From: Paeniglutamicibacter antarcticus_C
Lineage (GTDB): Bacteria > Actinomycetota > Actinomycetes > Actinomycetales > Micrococcaceae
DNA length: 64,000 nt
NCBI RefSeq assembly: GCF_039544305.1
Contig: NZ_BAABLK010000002.1
Coordinates: forward strand, 28,712-92,711
Direction of reading: 5' to 3'
The stretch's first letter is position 1; each line of letters starts with the position of its first letter. The translations under genes were made by a program, and so were the position numbers. The notes under the pieces were generated by a model. The model saw only the letters and a list, made by a program, of their open reading frames with translations, was not told the DNA's origin and searched no databases. This document shows positions 9,421 to 19,222 of the stretch, piece by piece.

Positions 9421-10652
9421 GAATTGCCTCCGAGTTCTATCTGCTCATCCAGTGCCGCCCGCAATCGCTGAACTCCCGTCACGATCCGTTCGGGAGTCGA
9501 GGTTGCAAAGCACAGCCGCAACGCATCGGTGAACGTCCCGGAGTTGGAAAAGGCAGGTCCGGGGATGTAGGCGACCCCGTGCTTCAGTGCAGTGGGAAAC
9601 AAGTCTTCCGTGTTCACCGCGGCATACTTTCCACGCAAGGTGAGCCAGAGGAAGAAGCCGCCCTCGGGATCGGTGGCCACGACATCGTCACCGAGTTCCG
9701 AGGCGAGTGCCGCGCGCATGGCTTGCTTTCGCTCGCGGTAGACCGAGCGCAATCCATCAAGGTGCTTGTCGAGCTTTCCCTCGGCCAGGTAATCGGCAAT
9801 GAGCTGCTGCATCGGTCCGTTGGTGCAGGTGTCCATTGACTGCTTGGCGTTAATGGCCAGTTGGCGCAAAGCCGGATCGAGGTTCATCCAGCCAACGCGC
9901 AACCCGGGCGCCAAGACCTTGGAGAAGGTCCGGACTTGCACCACCCGGGGGTTTCCGGGGCTCAAATCCAGGAAGCCGGGGACTTCCTGGCCGTCGAAGC
10001 GCAAGGCCCCGTATGGGTCGTCGTCGATGATGAACGCGTCCCATTCCTCGGCCAGCTCCAGCAGCAGTCGACGACGGGCTTCGGACAGTGTCCGGCCCGA
10101 GGGGTTTTGGAAATTCGGGATCGTGTAGATGGCCTTCGGCGCCTGCCCCGTCTCCTCAACCAGCTGCCGCAGCTTTTCGACGATTAAGCCGTCATCATCC
10201 ACCGGGGCCTCAACCACCTTGGCCTGGTAGCTCAAGGCGGTGCCGATCCCGTTGGTGTAGGTGGGGGATTCGACGATGACAACGTCACCGGGATCCACAA
10301 ACAGCTTGAAAGCGATATCCAGGCCCTGCATGCCGCCAGTGGTGATCAGCACGCGGGCCGGGTCGATGTCTTCCCCGTGACGGGCGTGGTACTCGACCAA
10401 CTGGTCGACAAGCTCCGGGACCCCTTCGGTCGCAGCGTAGTCGTAGCGGCCATTGGCCGGCATTCCCGAGAGCCGGGTGAAGTCCTTCTCCGGGATCAGT
10501 TCCGCATTCGGTGCGCCCATGGCAAAACGCACGATATCGTGCGTCTGGCTGGCCAGCAAGGACGTGGAGTTATCGATTATCGATCCCTTCAGCTGGCTTG
10601 CGCGAGAGGCGAGCCGTGTTCCTAGCGGGCTGAGCAGTGATGTCATGGACAT
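9417..10652 (-). CDS. Class I/II PLP-dependent aminotransferase (LysN/ARO8-like)
   Basis: 411 aa. 'YDYAATEGVPELVDQLVEYH' near residue 67, 'ITTGGMQGLDIAFKLF', 'IYTIPNFQNPSGRTLS' (Asn-Pro cofactor contact), 'FIIDDDPYGALRF' (Asp/Tyr) and 'VRTFSKVLAPGLRVGWM' (Schiff-base Lys) define the 2-aminoadipate/MocR-type aminotransferase subgroup. There is no N-terminal GntR DNA-binding domain, so it is an enzyme rather than a MocR regulator. AAGGAG lies 8 nt before the ATG. It is the first gene of a four-gene minus-strand operon and is followed by a TTGA overlap with the M20 gene. Such enzymes act on 2-aminoadipate, aromatic or branched amino acids. Confidence 0.86.
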   Translation of the reverse strand: MSMTSLLSPLGTRLASRASQLKGSIIDNSTSLLASQTHDIVRFAMGAPNAELIPEKDFTRLSGMPANGRYDYAATEGVPELVDQLVEYHARHGEDIDPARVLITTGGMQGLDIAFKLFVDPGDVVIVESPTYTNGIGTALSYQAKVVEAPVDDDGLIVEKLRQLVEETGQAPKAIYTIPNFQNPSGRTLSEARRRLLLELAEEWDAFIIDDDPYGALRFDGQEVPGFLDLSPGNPRVVQVRTFSKVLAPGLRVGWMNLDPALRQLAINAKQSMDTCTNGPMQQLIADYLAEGKLDKHLDGLRSVYRERKQAMRAALASELGDDVVATDPEGGFFLWLTLRGKYAAVNTEDLFPTALKHGVAYIPGPAFSNSGTFTDALRLCFATSTPERIVTGVQRLRAALDEQIELGGNS

Positions 10653-11469
10653 GGTAAATACTCCTTACCTTAGTGATGGTTGGCTTACGAGCTATCTCGG
10701 CCAGTAGGCTCGATGCCGCCGGCCACCTGGACAGGTACGGAGACCTCGTAACCGAGCCGGCACGATCTCGTGGGGATAGTCATGGACATTCCGTGGGGAA
10801 GTGCCGTTGGAGGAGTGGGGTGCATCGCGTGAATCGACGTGGTTCGTGCATGGAAAAGCCGAGCCGGTGAAGCACTGCGAAATTGCCGGGACCGGCACTA
10901 GCCGTGCGTCGAGGTACTGTTCGTTTGACCCCTTCTGCGAGCAGGTTCTGGACTGGAGCGCGTTCGGCTGGCTCCGAAGCATCGTGGCCCAGAAGAACCT
11001 CGACCAATTGAACCCTCGTCTTTCTTTGGGCCCCGATGAACCATGACCTGTGATGTCCATCATATTGTGACGGCAACCATTAGAGGAAGATAGTAAATCA
11101 GGTCCGTATCGTTAAGTTGAGCTTATTGATGGAATCGAGGGTTGCGCGGAGTAAGACCTCCGAGAAACGGAAACATGCCACTGCATCGCATGTTGGAGGC
11201 GCTGCCCTGGACGGCATGGCGTTCGGATGCGAACCGGTCTTCCGGAACGGTAGATGCCGAAACCGGCGCCCAGGCATCGCTGCATCATCTTCAGGGTGTC
11301 GATCGCGGGGCGATCAAGGGTGTTTCGGGTTCTTCCATTGGCCACTACGAGCGGCAAGGAATGCCGGCCGAGACCGATGGTCATGGCGCCCGGCAACGGG
11401 CTCGCCGATTTGGCGAGTACCGTGATGCTCGGCTAATCTTGCTTGGTACTCCCTTGGGAGTGGCAAGAC
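10653..11469. other. Gene-free stretch upstream of the aminotransferase operon
   Basis: About 800 bp between the aminotransferase start and tRNA-Val. Frames of 80-120 aa exist on both strands, but none has a ribosome site or recognisable motif, and they overlap each other as random GC-rich frames do. One minus-strand stretch (LVEVLLGHDASEPAERA, about 10.95-11.02 kb) loosely recalls a PucR-type segment and could be a decayed regulator. A short hairpin (CTCGCC-5 nt-GGCGAG) is at 11401-11417. The operon promoter should lie here. Confidence 0.4.
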
Positions 11470-11546
11470 GGTTCTTTAGCTCAGTTGGTTAGAGCGCTCG
11501 CTTCACACGCGAGAGGTCAGCAGTTCGAGTCTGCTAAGAACCACCA
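11470..11546 (+). tRNA. tRNA-Val (anticodon CAC)
   Basis: Complete cloverleaf. Acceptor GGTTCTT (11470-11476) pairs with AAGAACC (11536-11542), then ACCA is encoded. D arm AGCTCAGTTGGTTAGAGC, anticodon stem CTCGC/GCGAG with loop TTCACAC (anticodon CAC), T arm with TTCGAGT. An intrinsic terminator follows within 5 bp. Confidence 0.97.
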
Positions 11547-11550
11547 TACG

Positions 11551-11580
11551 AAAAGAACCCCGGCGTTCCGGGGTTCTTTT
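11551..11580 (+). terminator. tRNA-Val intrinsic terminator
   Basis: Perfect 13-bp stem AAAAGAACCCCGG / CCGGGGTTCTTTT with a CGTT loop. It ends in TTTT, directly after the tRNA CCA. Confidence 0.9.
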
Positions 11581-11871
11581 CGCGGTTAAGGCTCTTGGCA
11601 TCGCCGGTGGGCTCATCGACGAATTAGATACCGAACCCGGTTTGCTGTGTGCAGGCAGTGGAAGTGCTCATGATTTCCGGGGGTGCTTCCAAGAGAACTT
11701 TCCCTATGTGCACACCAAAATTGTCTAAATTCCGTACCCGTTATGGGTCTTCCCGCGGCAGCGGCGACAACGGTGTCCACGGCGCTGAATGTGAGATGCA
11801 CGGCTCGTGGATCATGGGGCGATACCGCGGCTGTAGTGTGGTGTGAACAGGCGCAATTGACAGGAGAAAGC
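11581..11871. other. Upstream region of the ThrE-type gene
   Basis: Intergenic sequence with no recognisable gene. The reading frame of the exporter extends upstream to 11683 without a ribosome site, so this is taken as leader. TTGACA occurs at 11857-11862, too close to the start to serve as its -35 box. Confidence 0.4.
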
Positions 11872-13686
11872 GTGTCTTCAGGTAAGGACCCGGACGCCAA
11901 CACACCGGCATCCCCCGGCGAGGATCCCAACCCGCAGGTCTCGAGCATTCGCCGTGTCCAAACGCGGGAAATGATCAACATCGCCCAGGCCCTGACGGAC
12001 GCAGCAGCCCACGCGCAAAATGCCCCCAGGATTCCCGACGCAGCACCGCGGAAGACCGACGCGCCCGGCGCTGCGCTCCCGCAAGCCTCCGTGGGCGCAA
12101 AGCCCGCGATCAAGCCAGGGGGCAAACCCGTGGCGAAGCGTCCGGGGAGCCCGCGGCCGCCAAAGCAGCCAAAGCCTGTTCGTCCCGCCCGCAGCCAGCG
12201 TCCCACCACGTTGGCCCAGGACGCCATCAATGCCAAGACAGGTTTGGTCGGAGTTACCCATTCCGGGGCCCCTTCACTGCCTCCGCGGGTAAACCCCACG
12301 GCCAAGCGAATGATTTCGCGCTTGCTGGCTTCGGATTCCCCGCCCACCCAGGCGATCGACATCGTTGAAAAGCTCAGGGGAACTCCGTACGCGAACCCGA
12401 AGGTGAATGCGACCAAGGACGCTTCGGCCCGCAAAACCCTTGAATTCGCCCTAGACCTGGCAGAGAGCATGTTCCGCTACGGGGCTGGGTCATTGGAGGT
12501 CGAGACGAGCGTCATCGCCGTGACTGCGGCGTTGGGGCTTCGCCATACCGACGTGGACATCACCAACCAGTCCATCCACCTGAACTTCTCCCCGCCGGAG
12601 GGCGAATCGTTCTCCATGCTGCGCGTTGTACGCTCCTGGACGAACAACTTTGCCGGGCTGGCGCAAGTGCACCAACTGGTCTCGGATATTGTTTCCGGCG
12701 GCGTGACGCGTCAACAGTCGGTGGACAGGCTGCGCGATATTTCACGCAAGCCAAGGCCGTTCCCGCGCTGGATGGTCGCCGCGGCAACCGGGCTCTTTGC
12801 CGCCTGTTTCGTGGTCTTCATCGGCGGCTCCCTGCTGGGGTCGGCCTTGGCTTTCGTCTCATCGGTGGCGCTTGGCCCGGTGGCGAAATATGCATCTCGG
12901 TGGCGCGTTCCGGAGTTCTTTGCCATAGCGACCTCCAGCTTCATTGTTACCGCCATAGCCGTGCTTTTCCATGCTTTGCGGGCGCCCATCGATCCTGCGC
13001 TGGTGGTGGCCGGAGGAATCCTTCTGCTCTTGCCCTCTGCCAGGTTCGTTTCCGCGCTTCAGGATGCGATCAACGGGTTCCCCGTCACTGCCGCCGGGCG
13101 TTTCTTTTCCGCGGCGTTGACCTATGCCGCGATCCTGACCGGCATCATGGCTGCCTTGGTATCCGCAGCGATGTTTGGCGCCCCGAAGCTGGATGTCAGT
13201 GTCATCGACACGATTTCCTATCCTGGTTGGCTCCTGGCCGCTTTGGTGGTGGTGGCGGTCATCGCCGGGGCGATCACCGAGCAATCGGACCCGAAGCTCC
13301 TGCTGCCCACCGGGGCAATCGCACTGATGGGCTACCTGATCCTTTTGGGGATCCAGGCCTTGGGCGTGGGGGACAGGGCTTCGCCCGCCGTCGCTGCGAC
13401 GTTCATTGGCCTGGCCGGTCGCTGGGTGGCTTTCAAGTTGCGTGCCCCTCAACTGGTGCTAGCCGCACCGGCCATTGTGTTCCTGCTGCCCGGACTGATG
13501 ATCTTCCGTTCCATGTACGGGATCGTCTTCAACGTCGATGACATGTCCGGCGCCATGATCCAGATGTTCACCGCCTTCACGATCATGATGGCCATTGCCG
13601 GCGGCGTGGTCTTTGGCGACACCATCGCGCGCCCGCTGATCGGCGCCGAGGTACTGGCTGAACGCCGTAACATCCGCCGGCGTTAA
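11872..13686 (+). CDS. ThrE-type threonine/serine exporter
   Basis: 604 aa from GTG 11872, preceded by AGGAGA at the usual distance. The first ~145 residues are a Pro/Ala/Lys-rich cytoplasmic extension. Next comes the ThrE N-terminal domain ('LAESMFRYGAGSLEVETSVIAVTAALGL', about 200-230), which carries the hydrolase-like motif of the family, then about ten membrane helices in two blocks (about 300-590). In corynebacteria ThrE exports threonine and serine using the proton gradient. The fused ThrE (PF06738 + PF12821) arrangement is typical for Actinobacteria. It converges on ung with a 4-bp stop overlap. The long N-terminal extension is of unknown role. Confidence 0.82.
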   Translation: MSSGKDPDANTPASPGEDPNPQVSSIRRVQTREMINIAQALTDAAAHAQNAPRIPDAAPRKTDAPGAALPQASVGAKPAIKPGGKPVAKRPGSPRPPKQPKPVRPARSQRPTTLAQDAINAKTGLVGVTHSGAPSLPPRVNPTAKRMISRLLASDSPPTQAIDIVEKLRGTPYANPKVNATKDASARKTLEFALDLAESMFRYGAGSLEVETSVIAVTAALGLRHTDVDITNQSIHLNFSPPEGESFSMLRVVRSWTNNFAGLAQVHQLVSDIVSGGVTRQQSVDRLRDISRKPRPFPRWMVAAATGLFAACFVVFIGGSLLGSALAFVSSVALGPVAKYASRWRVPEFFAIATSSFIVTAIAVLFHALRAPIDPALVVAGGILLLLPSARFVSALQDAINGFPVTAAGRFFSAALTYAAILTGIMAALVSAAMFGAPKLDVSVIDTISYPGWLLAALVVVAVIAGAITEQSDPKLLLPTGAIALMGYLILLGIQALGVGDRASPAVAATFIGLAGRWVAFKLRAPQLVLAAPAIVFLLPGLMIFRSMYGIVFNVDDMSGAMIQMFTAFTIMMAIAGGVVFGDTIARPLIGAEVLAERRNIRRR

Positions 13687-14465
13687 GACCTCTGGGCAAC
13701 GGCCGGAAGCGTCCAGTCGATGGGTGCCCCGCCGGAAGCCAGCAGTAGCGCGTTGGCCCGGGAGAAGGGCTTGGAGCCAAAGAACCCGCGCCGTGCCGAC
13801 AGTGGCGAGGGGTGCGCGGAGGAGATGATCGGGATCGGCTCCAAGGCAGGAGCCAATGACTGGGCGTCCTTGCCCCATAATATGGCGACGATCGGACCAC
13901 CGCGGGCGGCAAGGGCCCCCATCGCGGCGTCGGTCACTGCCTCCCAGCCGAGCTTCCGGTGTGACCCAGCATCGCCCGAACCCACCGTGGGCACTCGGTT
14001 CAAGAGCACCACGCCTTGGTCCGCCCACGCAGAAAGGTCCCCGTGCCCCGGGGTCTTCACGCCGGTGTCCTCGTGAAGCTCGGTGTAGATGTTCTTCAGG
14101 CTGCGCGGCAGCGGGTGCACCGCTGGCAGCGCGGCAAAACTCAGCCCCATCGAATGCCCCGGCGTGGGATAGGGGTCTTGGCCCATGACCAACACCCGGG
14201 CCATGGCCAGCGGACGGCTGAAGGCCCGCAGGATGTTCCCCGGCTCGGGCAGGATGCGCTCGCCGGCGGCACGCCTTGCCTCCAAGATGTGTGCCAGTGC
14301 CACCAGCTGCCCTTCCACCGGGGCCAGTGCCTCGGCCCAGTCTGCCGCCACGAAGCCTTTATCAACGGCCTGGCAGAGCCCGTTGGCGAAGGGGAAGGGC
14401 GTGGCGTCCCTGGCCGGGGCGGCGAGCTCGAACAGTGGTGTTTCGTGCGGTTCCATGGAAACCAT
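13683..14465 (-). CDS. ung: Uracil-DNA glycosylase
   Basis: Family 1 UDG. Seen: the water-activating loop 'VLVMGQDPYPTPGHSMGLSF', 'GVVLLNRVPTVGSGDAGSH' (uracil-binding strand), 'PIVAILWGKDAQ' and the DNA-minor-groove loop 'SSAHPSPLSARRGFFGSKPF' with the catalytic His. It excises uracil from DNA to start base-excision repair. The start is uncertain: ATG at 14465 is used (260 aa), with an ATG at 14456 or a GTG at 14513 as alternatives; none has a convincing ribosome site. The 3' end overlaps the convergent exporter gene by 4 bp. Confidence 0.93.
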   Translation of the reverse strand: MVSMEPHETPLFELAAPARDATPFPFANGLCQAVDKGFVAADWAEALAPVEGQLVALAHILEARRAAGERILPEPGNILRAFSRPLAMARVLVMGQDPYPTPGHSMGLSFAALPAVHPLPRSLKNIYTELHEDTGVKTPGHGDLSAWADQGVVLLNRVPTVGSGDAGSHRKLGWEAVTDAAMGALAARGGPIVAILWGKDAQSLAPALEPIPIISSAHPSPLSARRGFFGSKPFSRANALLLASGGAPIDWTLPAVAQRS

Positions 14466-14590
14466 TGTGGGCCGTGGCCCGGCACGAATGACAGCTGGCT
14501 CGTCGAGTGACACGTTAGGATACTTAGAGTTGAGGCAGATTGCCCGGTGGTTCGCCGTGTATCGGGAACCGGATCAATGAGGGAAGTGCG

Positions 14591-14887
14591 ATGTCATCAG
14601 AGACGCTTGGGTTCGAATTCGAGCTAGATGAATCCAGCGACCTGGACGAGCGTTCCCAGCGGATTCTCGCGCTGGAACGCCACTGGTGGAAGTACGCCGG
14701 TGCTAAGGAACAAGCCATCTCCCAGATGTTCTCCATCTCGGCGGCAAATTACTATCAACTGTTGAACACACTTATCGACACGGACGCGGCGCTGGCCCAT
14801 GACCCCATGCTGGTCAAGCGATTGCGTAGACTACGAACGACGAGGCATCGCGCTCGGACGGCGAAAAGGCACGATTCCGAGGCATGA
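14591..14887 (+). CDS. DUF3263 domain protein
   Basis: 98 aa small acidic-then-basic protein. The core 'LDERSQRILALERHWWKYAGAKEQAI' followed by 'FSISAANYYQLLNTLID' and a basic tail is the DUF3263 pattern, a helix-turn-helix-like small protein restricted to Actinobacteria and usually next to ung and a LytR_C protein as here. ATG 14591 is chosen since GGGAAG lies just upstream and the conserved part begins soon after. Function is not known; DNA binding is an inference from the fold-like HTH pattern. Confidence 0.82.
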   Translation: MSSETLGFEFELDESSDLDERSQRILALERHWWKYAGAKEQAISQMFSISAANYYQLLNTLIDTDAALAHDPMLVKRLRRLRTTRHRARTAKRHDSEA

Positions 14888-14981
14888 TCGCAACGCTCGT
14901 GGGGCATTTCGGGGCTCGACGGCGCTTGTGCTCCTGTATCCGCGTACGCCCATACTGCAAGCCACTTCACCGAGGACGGGC

Positions 14982-15680
14982 ATGACCAACTATCCGCGCG
15001 ATGAATTTGATCGCGTCCCTGAGTTCAGTAACCGTAGCGGCTCGCACCGCGAGAACGGCTGGGCATCTGCCGCATCCGTGGGCGGGGCTCAATCCGGGTT
15101 GCGCTGGTTGATGGTCTTTGGTGCGCTGGCCTTGGTGGTGGGACTCTTCTCCTTCATGGTCTTGCCCAAGCTCGTGGGCTCCTCGGATGACCCGGCGCCG
15201 GCGGCGGCGAGTTCCTCGGGCACCCAGGAACCAACTGTTGCGCCGCCGGAATCGGCGTCCGACCCCGAATCCGGGAAACCTTCCGAATCCAGCGCTGCGA
15301 GCGAATCTGAAAAACCGAGCGATTCGGCTGATGAGTCCGCTGATCCGAGGGAATCGACCGGGTCCTCGGAGTCGGCCGATGCCGGTGAAAGCGACATGCC
15401 CGAAGGCGTGGATGCATCCATGGCGATGGGTGTCTACAACGGCGCCACCGTCGGCGGTATCGCCGGCACGGCCCGCACGACCCTGCTGGAGGCCGGATAC
15501 AGCAACGTCTCGGCGTCGAACTGGACCAAGAAGGTCACCTATTCCACCGTCTACTACCGCAGTGAGAGCCATAAGGCCACGGCGGAGGCTGCGGCCAAGG
15601 AACTGGGCATCACCTCGATCATGCAGAGCGTAAATATCCCCGGCAATATCGCTATCGTGCTGGGAAGCAACTTCCGTTAG
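14982..15680 (+). CDS. LytR C-terminal-domain membrane protein
   Basis: 232 aa. Short cytoplasmic N terminus, one membrane helix ('LRWLMVFGALALVVGLFSFM', about 36-56), then an extracellular linker of ~85 residues made largely of Ser/Glu/Pro/Ala ('SESEKPSDSADESADPRES'), and a C-terminal LytR_C domain from 'VYNGATVGGIAGTARTTLLEAG' to 'IAIVLGSNF'. LytR_C domains occur in cell-envelope proteins of Actinobacteria, alone or after LCP glycopolymer transferases. No LCP catalytic domain is present, so an accessory cell-wall role is inferred. Start ATG 14982 is picked at the conserved MTNYPRDEFD N terminus; upstream frame is not conserved-looking. Confidence 0.78.
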   Translation: MTNYPRDEFDRVPEFSNRSGSHRENGWASAASVGGAQSGLRWLMVFGALALVVGLFSFMVLPKLVGSSDDPAPAAASSSGTQEPTVAPPESASDPESGKPSESSAASESEKPSDSADESADPRESTGSSESADAGESDMPEGVDASMAMGVYNGATVGGIAGTARTTLLEAGYSNVSASNWTKKVTYSTVYYRSESHKATAEAAAKELGITSIMQSVNIPGNIAIVLGSNFR

Positions 15681-15756
15681 TCCTTCCCGGAGCCGACTAC
15701 GCTGTCGGCAAAGCCCCACAGCTTGCACTCCGAGTCCTAGAGTGCCAAGATTTGTA

Positions 15757-15783
15757 TTAGCACTCGCACGTATCGACTGCTAG
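15757..15783. promoter_or_regulatory. CIRCE element (HrcA operator) of groEL
   Basis: TTAGCACTC-N9-GACTGCTAG matches the CIRCE consensus TTAGCACTC-N9-GAGTGCTAA at 16 of 18 positions with the exact 9-bp spacer. An extra half-site GAGTGCCAA is at 15740-15748. HrcA repression of the chaperonin gene is the expected role. Confidence 0.88.
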
Positions 15784-15960
15784 TTCGGTTGAAGTTTCGA
15801 CCGGATCCATGCGGTTTGGTGATGTTGTTTGAGTGAGTCCTTGACCAAGGCAGCGAGAAGTTTTTGCGATCGTCCCATGACATCGCGGATTCTTCGTCCG
15901 TCGCGGGCGTTGCCTCAGGTCGTAGATACGCATGACCGTCCCGAAAGGACATAAGCCCCT

Positions 15961-17598
<1,638 letters not shown>

Positions 17599-17646
17599 TC
17601 CCCCTGCTGCACCACGCCTAGCGTGTAGTCTTCGCTAGCGAAACCA

Positions 17647-17720
17647 CGGGCCGCTTTCCCTTCCCGTGCACTGTTCCCCTTCGGGGCGGACGGTGTACAG
17701 GCGGGGGAGGCGGCCCGTTT
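17647..17720 (+). terminator. groEL terminator
   Basis: CGGGCCGC (17647) pairs with GCGGCCCG (17710), followed by TTT. The intervening sequence folds into a further stem (CCCC-TTC-GGGG). It lies about 50 bp after the groEL stop. Confidence 0.7.
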
Positions 17721-17773
17721 CGCTTAACCCGGGTCCGCGCCGTTGCGATGGGCCCAAGGTTGCTTGCGTAGCT

Positions 17774-18715
17774 TCAGGACATGCCGGAGCGATGCGCCGG
17801 GAGCTGGATTCCACCGTTCAGCCGACCCCAGGGTTCCAGGTCCCGCAGTTCGGCCTCGATATTGGCCCTAGCAGGTTCCTCCCAGAGCTCTTGGCCCCGG
17901 GAACTGGAGTACAGCGAACGGCCATCCAGCAGCCTGTGCAGGATCAGGGTGCGGCCTCGGGCAAATTCGGCATCGGAAACATGGGCATATTCGAGGCGCA
18001 CCGCAGAGGCGTAGCGCCTGTAGGCGGCAGGCTTCCGCGCCAGCACTTCAAGGTCGGCATCGCAGAGCAGTGCCCCCGCGGAATCCCCCGGTTCGGGCTT
18101 GTGCGTTTTGGTTAGCGCGACCAGCCGAACCACTTCCTCCACGACCGGTGCACGAACCCCCTGGAACTCCAGGCGGTCGAGGGCCAAGGCCGCGGAATCC
18201 TCTTCGTCCGTTGCCGTGCCCTGGTAGACGGCGTCGTGGAACCACGCTGCAAGGTACACCGGGAGGTGTGCAGGCACATAGGTAGTTGATCGGGTCAAGG
18301 CCTCAAGGGAAGTGAGCACCGCAAGCAGGTGTGCCCGGTCGTGGTAGAAACGTTGTTTCTGGCTCCAGCAAGACAACAGCTCGCGGCCAAGCGCGGGTGC
18401 GGCCAGGCCCAAGGCGTCCCAGCGAGAGAGCAACACTGCTTCGAGGCGTTCGGGCCGCTCCTTTGCGCGCACCCGCAACCCGGAGGAAATCAGGCGGCGC
18501 ACCAGCTCGGTGGCCGGGACCGGGAGCGCGCCGGCGGCCACCAGCGTCTGATAGCGACGTTGTGGCACATCGTAGTGGTCTCGGTCGAAGGCACGCTCCG
18601 GCAAACCCTGGGCCCTGGCGAAGCCATGCAACTCTCCCAAGGAGACATCCGAGACCAAGTGCGAAAAGAGCGTTCCGTGGGCCGGCCAGGAGGGGGGATC
18701 AATGAGAAGGGACAC
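17774..18715 (-). CDS. DUF4031 + HD-domain protein
   Basis: 313 aa, two parts. Residues 1-85 match DUF4031 ('LLIDPPSWPAHGTLFSHLVSD', then 'FDRDHYDVPQRRY'). Residues 110-300 form a predicted metal-dependent HD hydrolase: 'FYHDRAHL' (His/Asp), 'LAAWFHDAVY' (HD) and 'LLCDADLEVLA' (late Asp). HD proteins of this sort cleave phosphate esters or phosphoanhydrides; the substrate is not known. GTG start at 18715. The fusion of the two domains occurs in other Micrococcaceae as far as I recall. No obvious partner gene lies beside it. Confidence 0.75.
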   Translation of the reverse strand: MSLLIDPPSWPAHGTLFSHLVSDVSLGELHGFARAQGLPERAFDRDHYDVPQRRYQTLVAAGALPVPATELVRRLISSGLRVRAKERPERLEAVLLSRWDALGLAAPALGRELLSCWSQKQRFYHDRAHLLAVLTSLEALTRSTTYVPAHLPVYLAAWFHDAVYQGTATDEEDSAALALDRLEFQGVRAPVVEEVVRLVALTKTHKPEPGDSAGALLCDADLEVLARKPAAYRRYASAVRLEYAHVSDAEFARGRTLILHRLLDGRSLYSSSRGQELWEEPARANIEAELRDLEPWGRLNGGIQLPAHRSGMS

Positions 18716-18754
18716 GTTTCCACACTAGTACGCCCCAAACCCTGGCAACGCGGA

Positions 18755-19045
18755 TCAATAGGTAAAGAGGCTCGCATTGGCTGCTTCCGCCTCGTCGTAC
18801 TGCGTTGAAGCGCGGTTCAGCGCCGTGCCGATGGAAGAAAGCGACTCCTCCACGCGCGCCTGGGTGTTGCGCCAGTCAGCGACCACCGACTGGAAGTTGC
18901 TCGAGGCCGCCCCCTGCCAAGTACCTTGCAAGTCCTGCAGCGAGGACGTCAACGAGTTCACCTCCGCCCGCACTCGTTCGATGGTGGCATGCAGGTTCAT
19001 TGACCGGGCCTGCATCTCATTGGTGTTGGCGGCAAAAGTGCTCAT
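18755..19045 (-). CDS. WXG100-family protein (EsxA-like)
   Basis: 96 aa from ATG 19045, with GGGAG 11 nt upstream. It is predicted to be two helices joined by the hallmark 'TWQGAAS' (W-x-G) near residue 43, and has no signal peptide. WXG100 proteins are exported by type VII (ESX) systems, but no EccC/EssC ATPase, EccD or second WXG100 gene is found in the window. The typical C-terminal YxxxD/E signal is only partly matched: 'YDEAEAANASLF' has Y-D-E-A-E, which fits. It may be a solitary substrate secreted by a system elsewhere. Confidence 0.8.
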   Translation of the reverse strand: MSTFAANTNEMQARSMNLHATIERVRAEVNSLTSSLQDLQGTWQGAASSNFQSVVADWRNTQARVEESLSSIGTALNRASTQYDEAEAANASLFTY

Positions 19046-19159
19046 GATCGTCTTCACTCCCGTGCGATGGTTGCTGGCGCCGGGACCATGCAGGGCGTTG
19101 CTCCTGGGGCACCGGTGGGAAACCCGCCAAGGATGTCGTGCGTGCTTCCGTCTTCAGGG

Positions 19160-19202
19160 TAAAAACACGCACCCCGCTGTTGGGAGATGCCGCAGCGGGG
19201 TG
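19160..19202 (-). terminator. Terminator of the two-component operon
   Basis: Read on the minus strand: CACCCCGCTG stem, 13-nt loop, CAGCGGGGTG, then CGTGTTTTTAC. It lies about 20 bp after the histidine-kinase stop and separates it from the WXG100 gene. Confidence 0.75.
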
Positions 19203-19222
19203 TGGATAACGCGGGGAGGTGG

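Noticed and set aside
9417..10652. MocR-type transcription factor
   Set aside because: The N-terminal GntR helix-turn-helix is absent; the protein begins directly with the aminotransferase fold.
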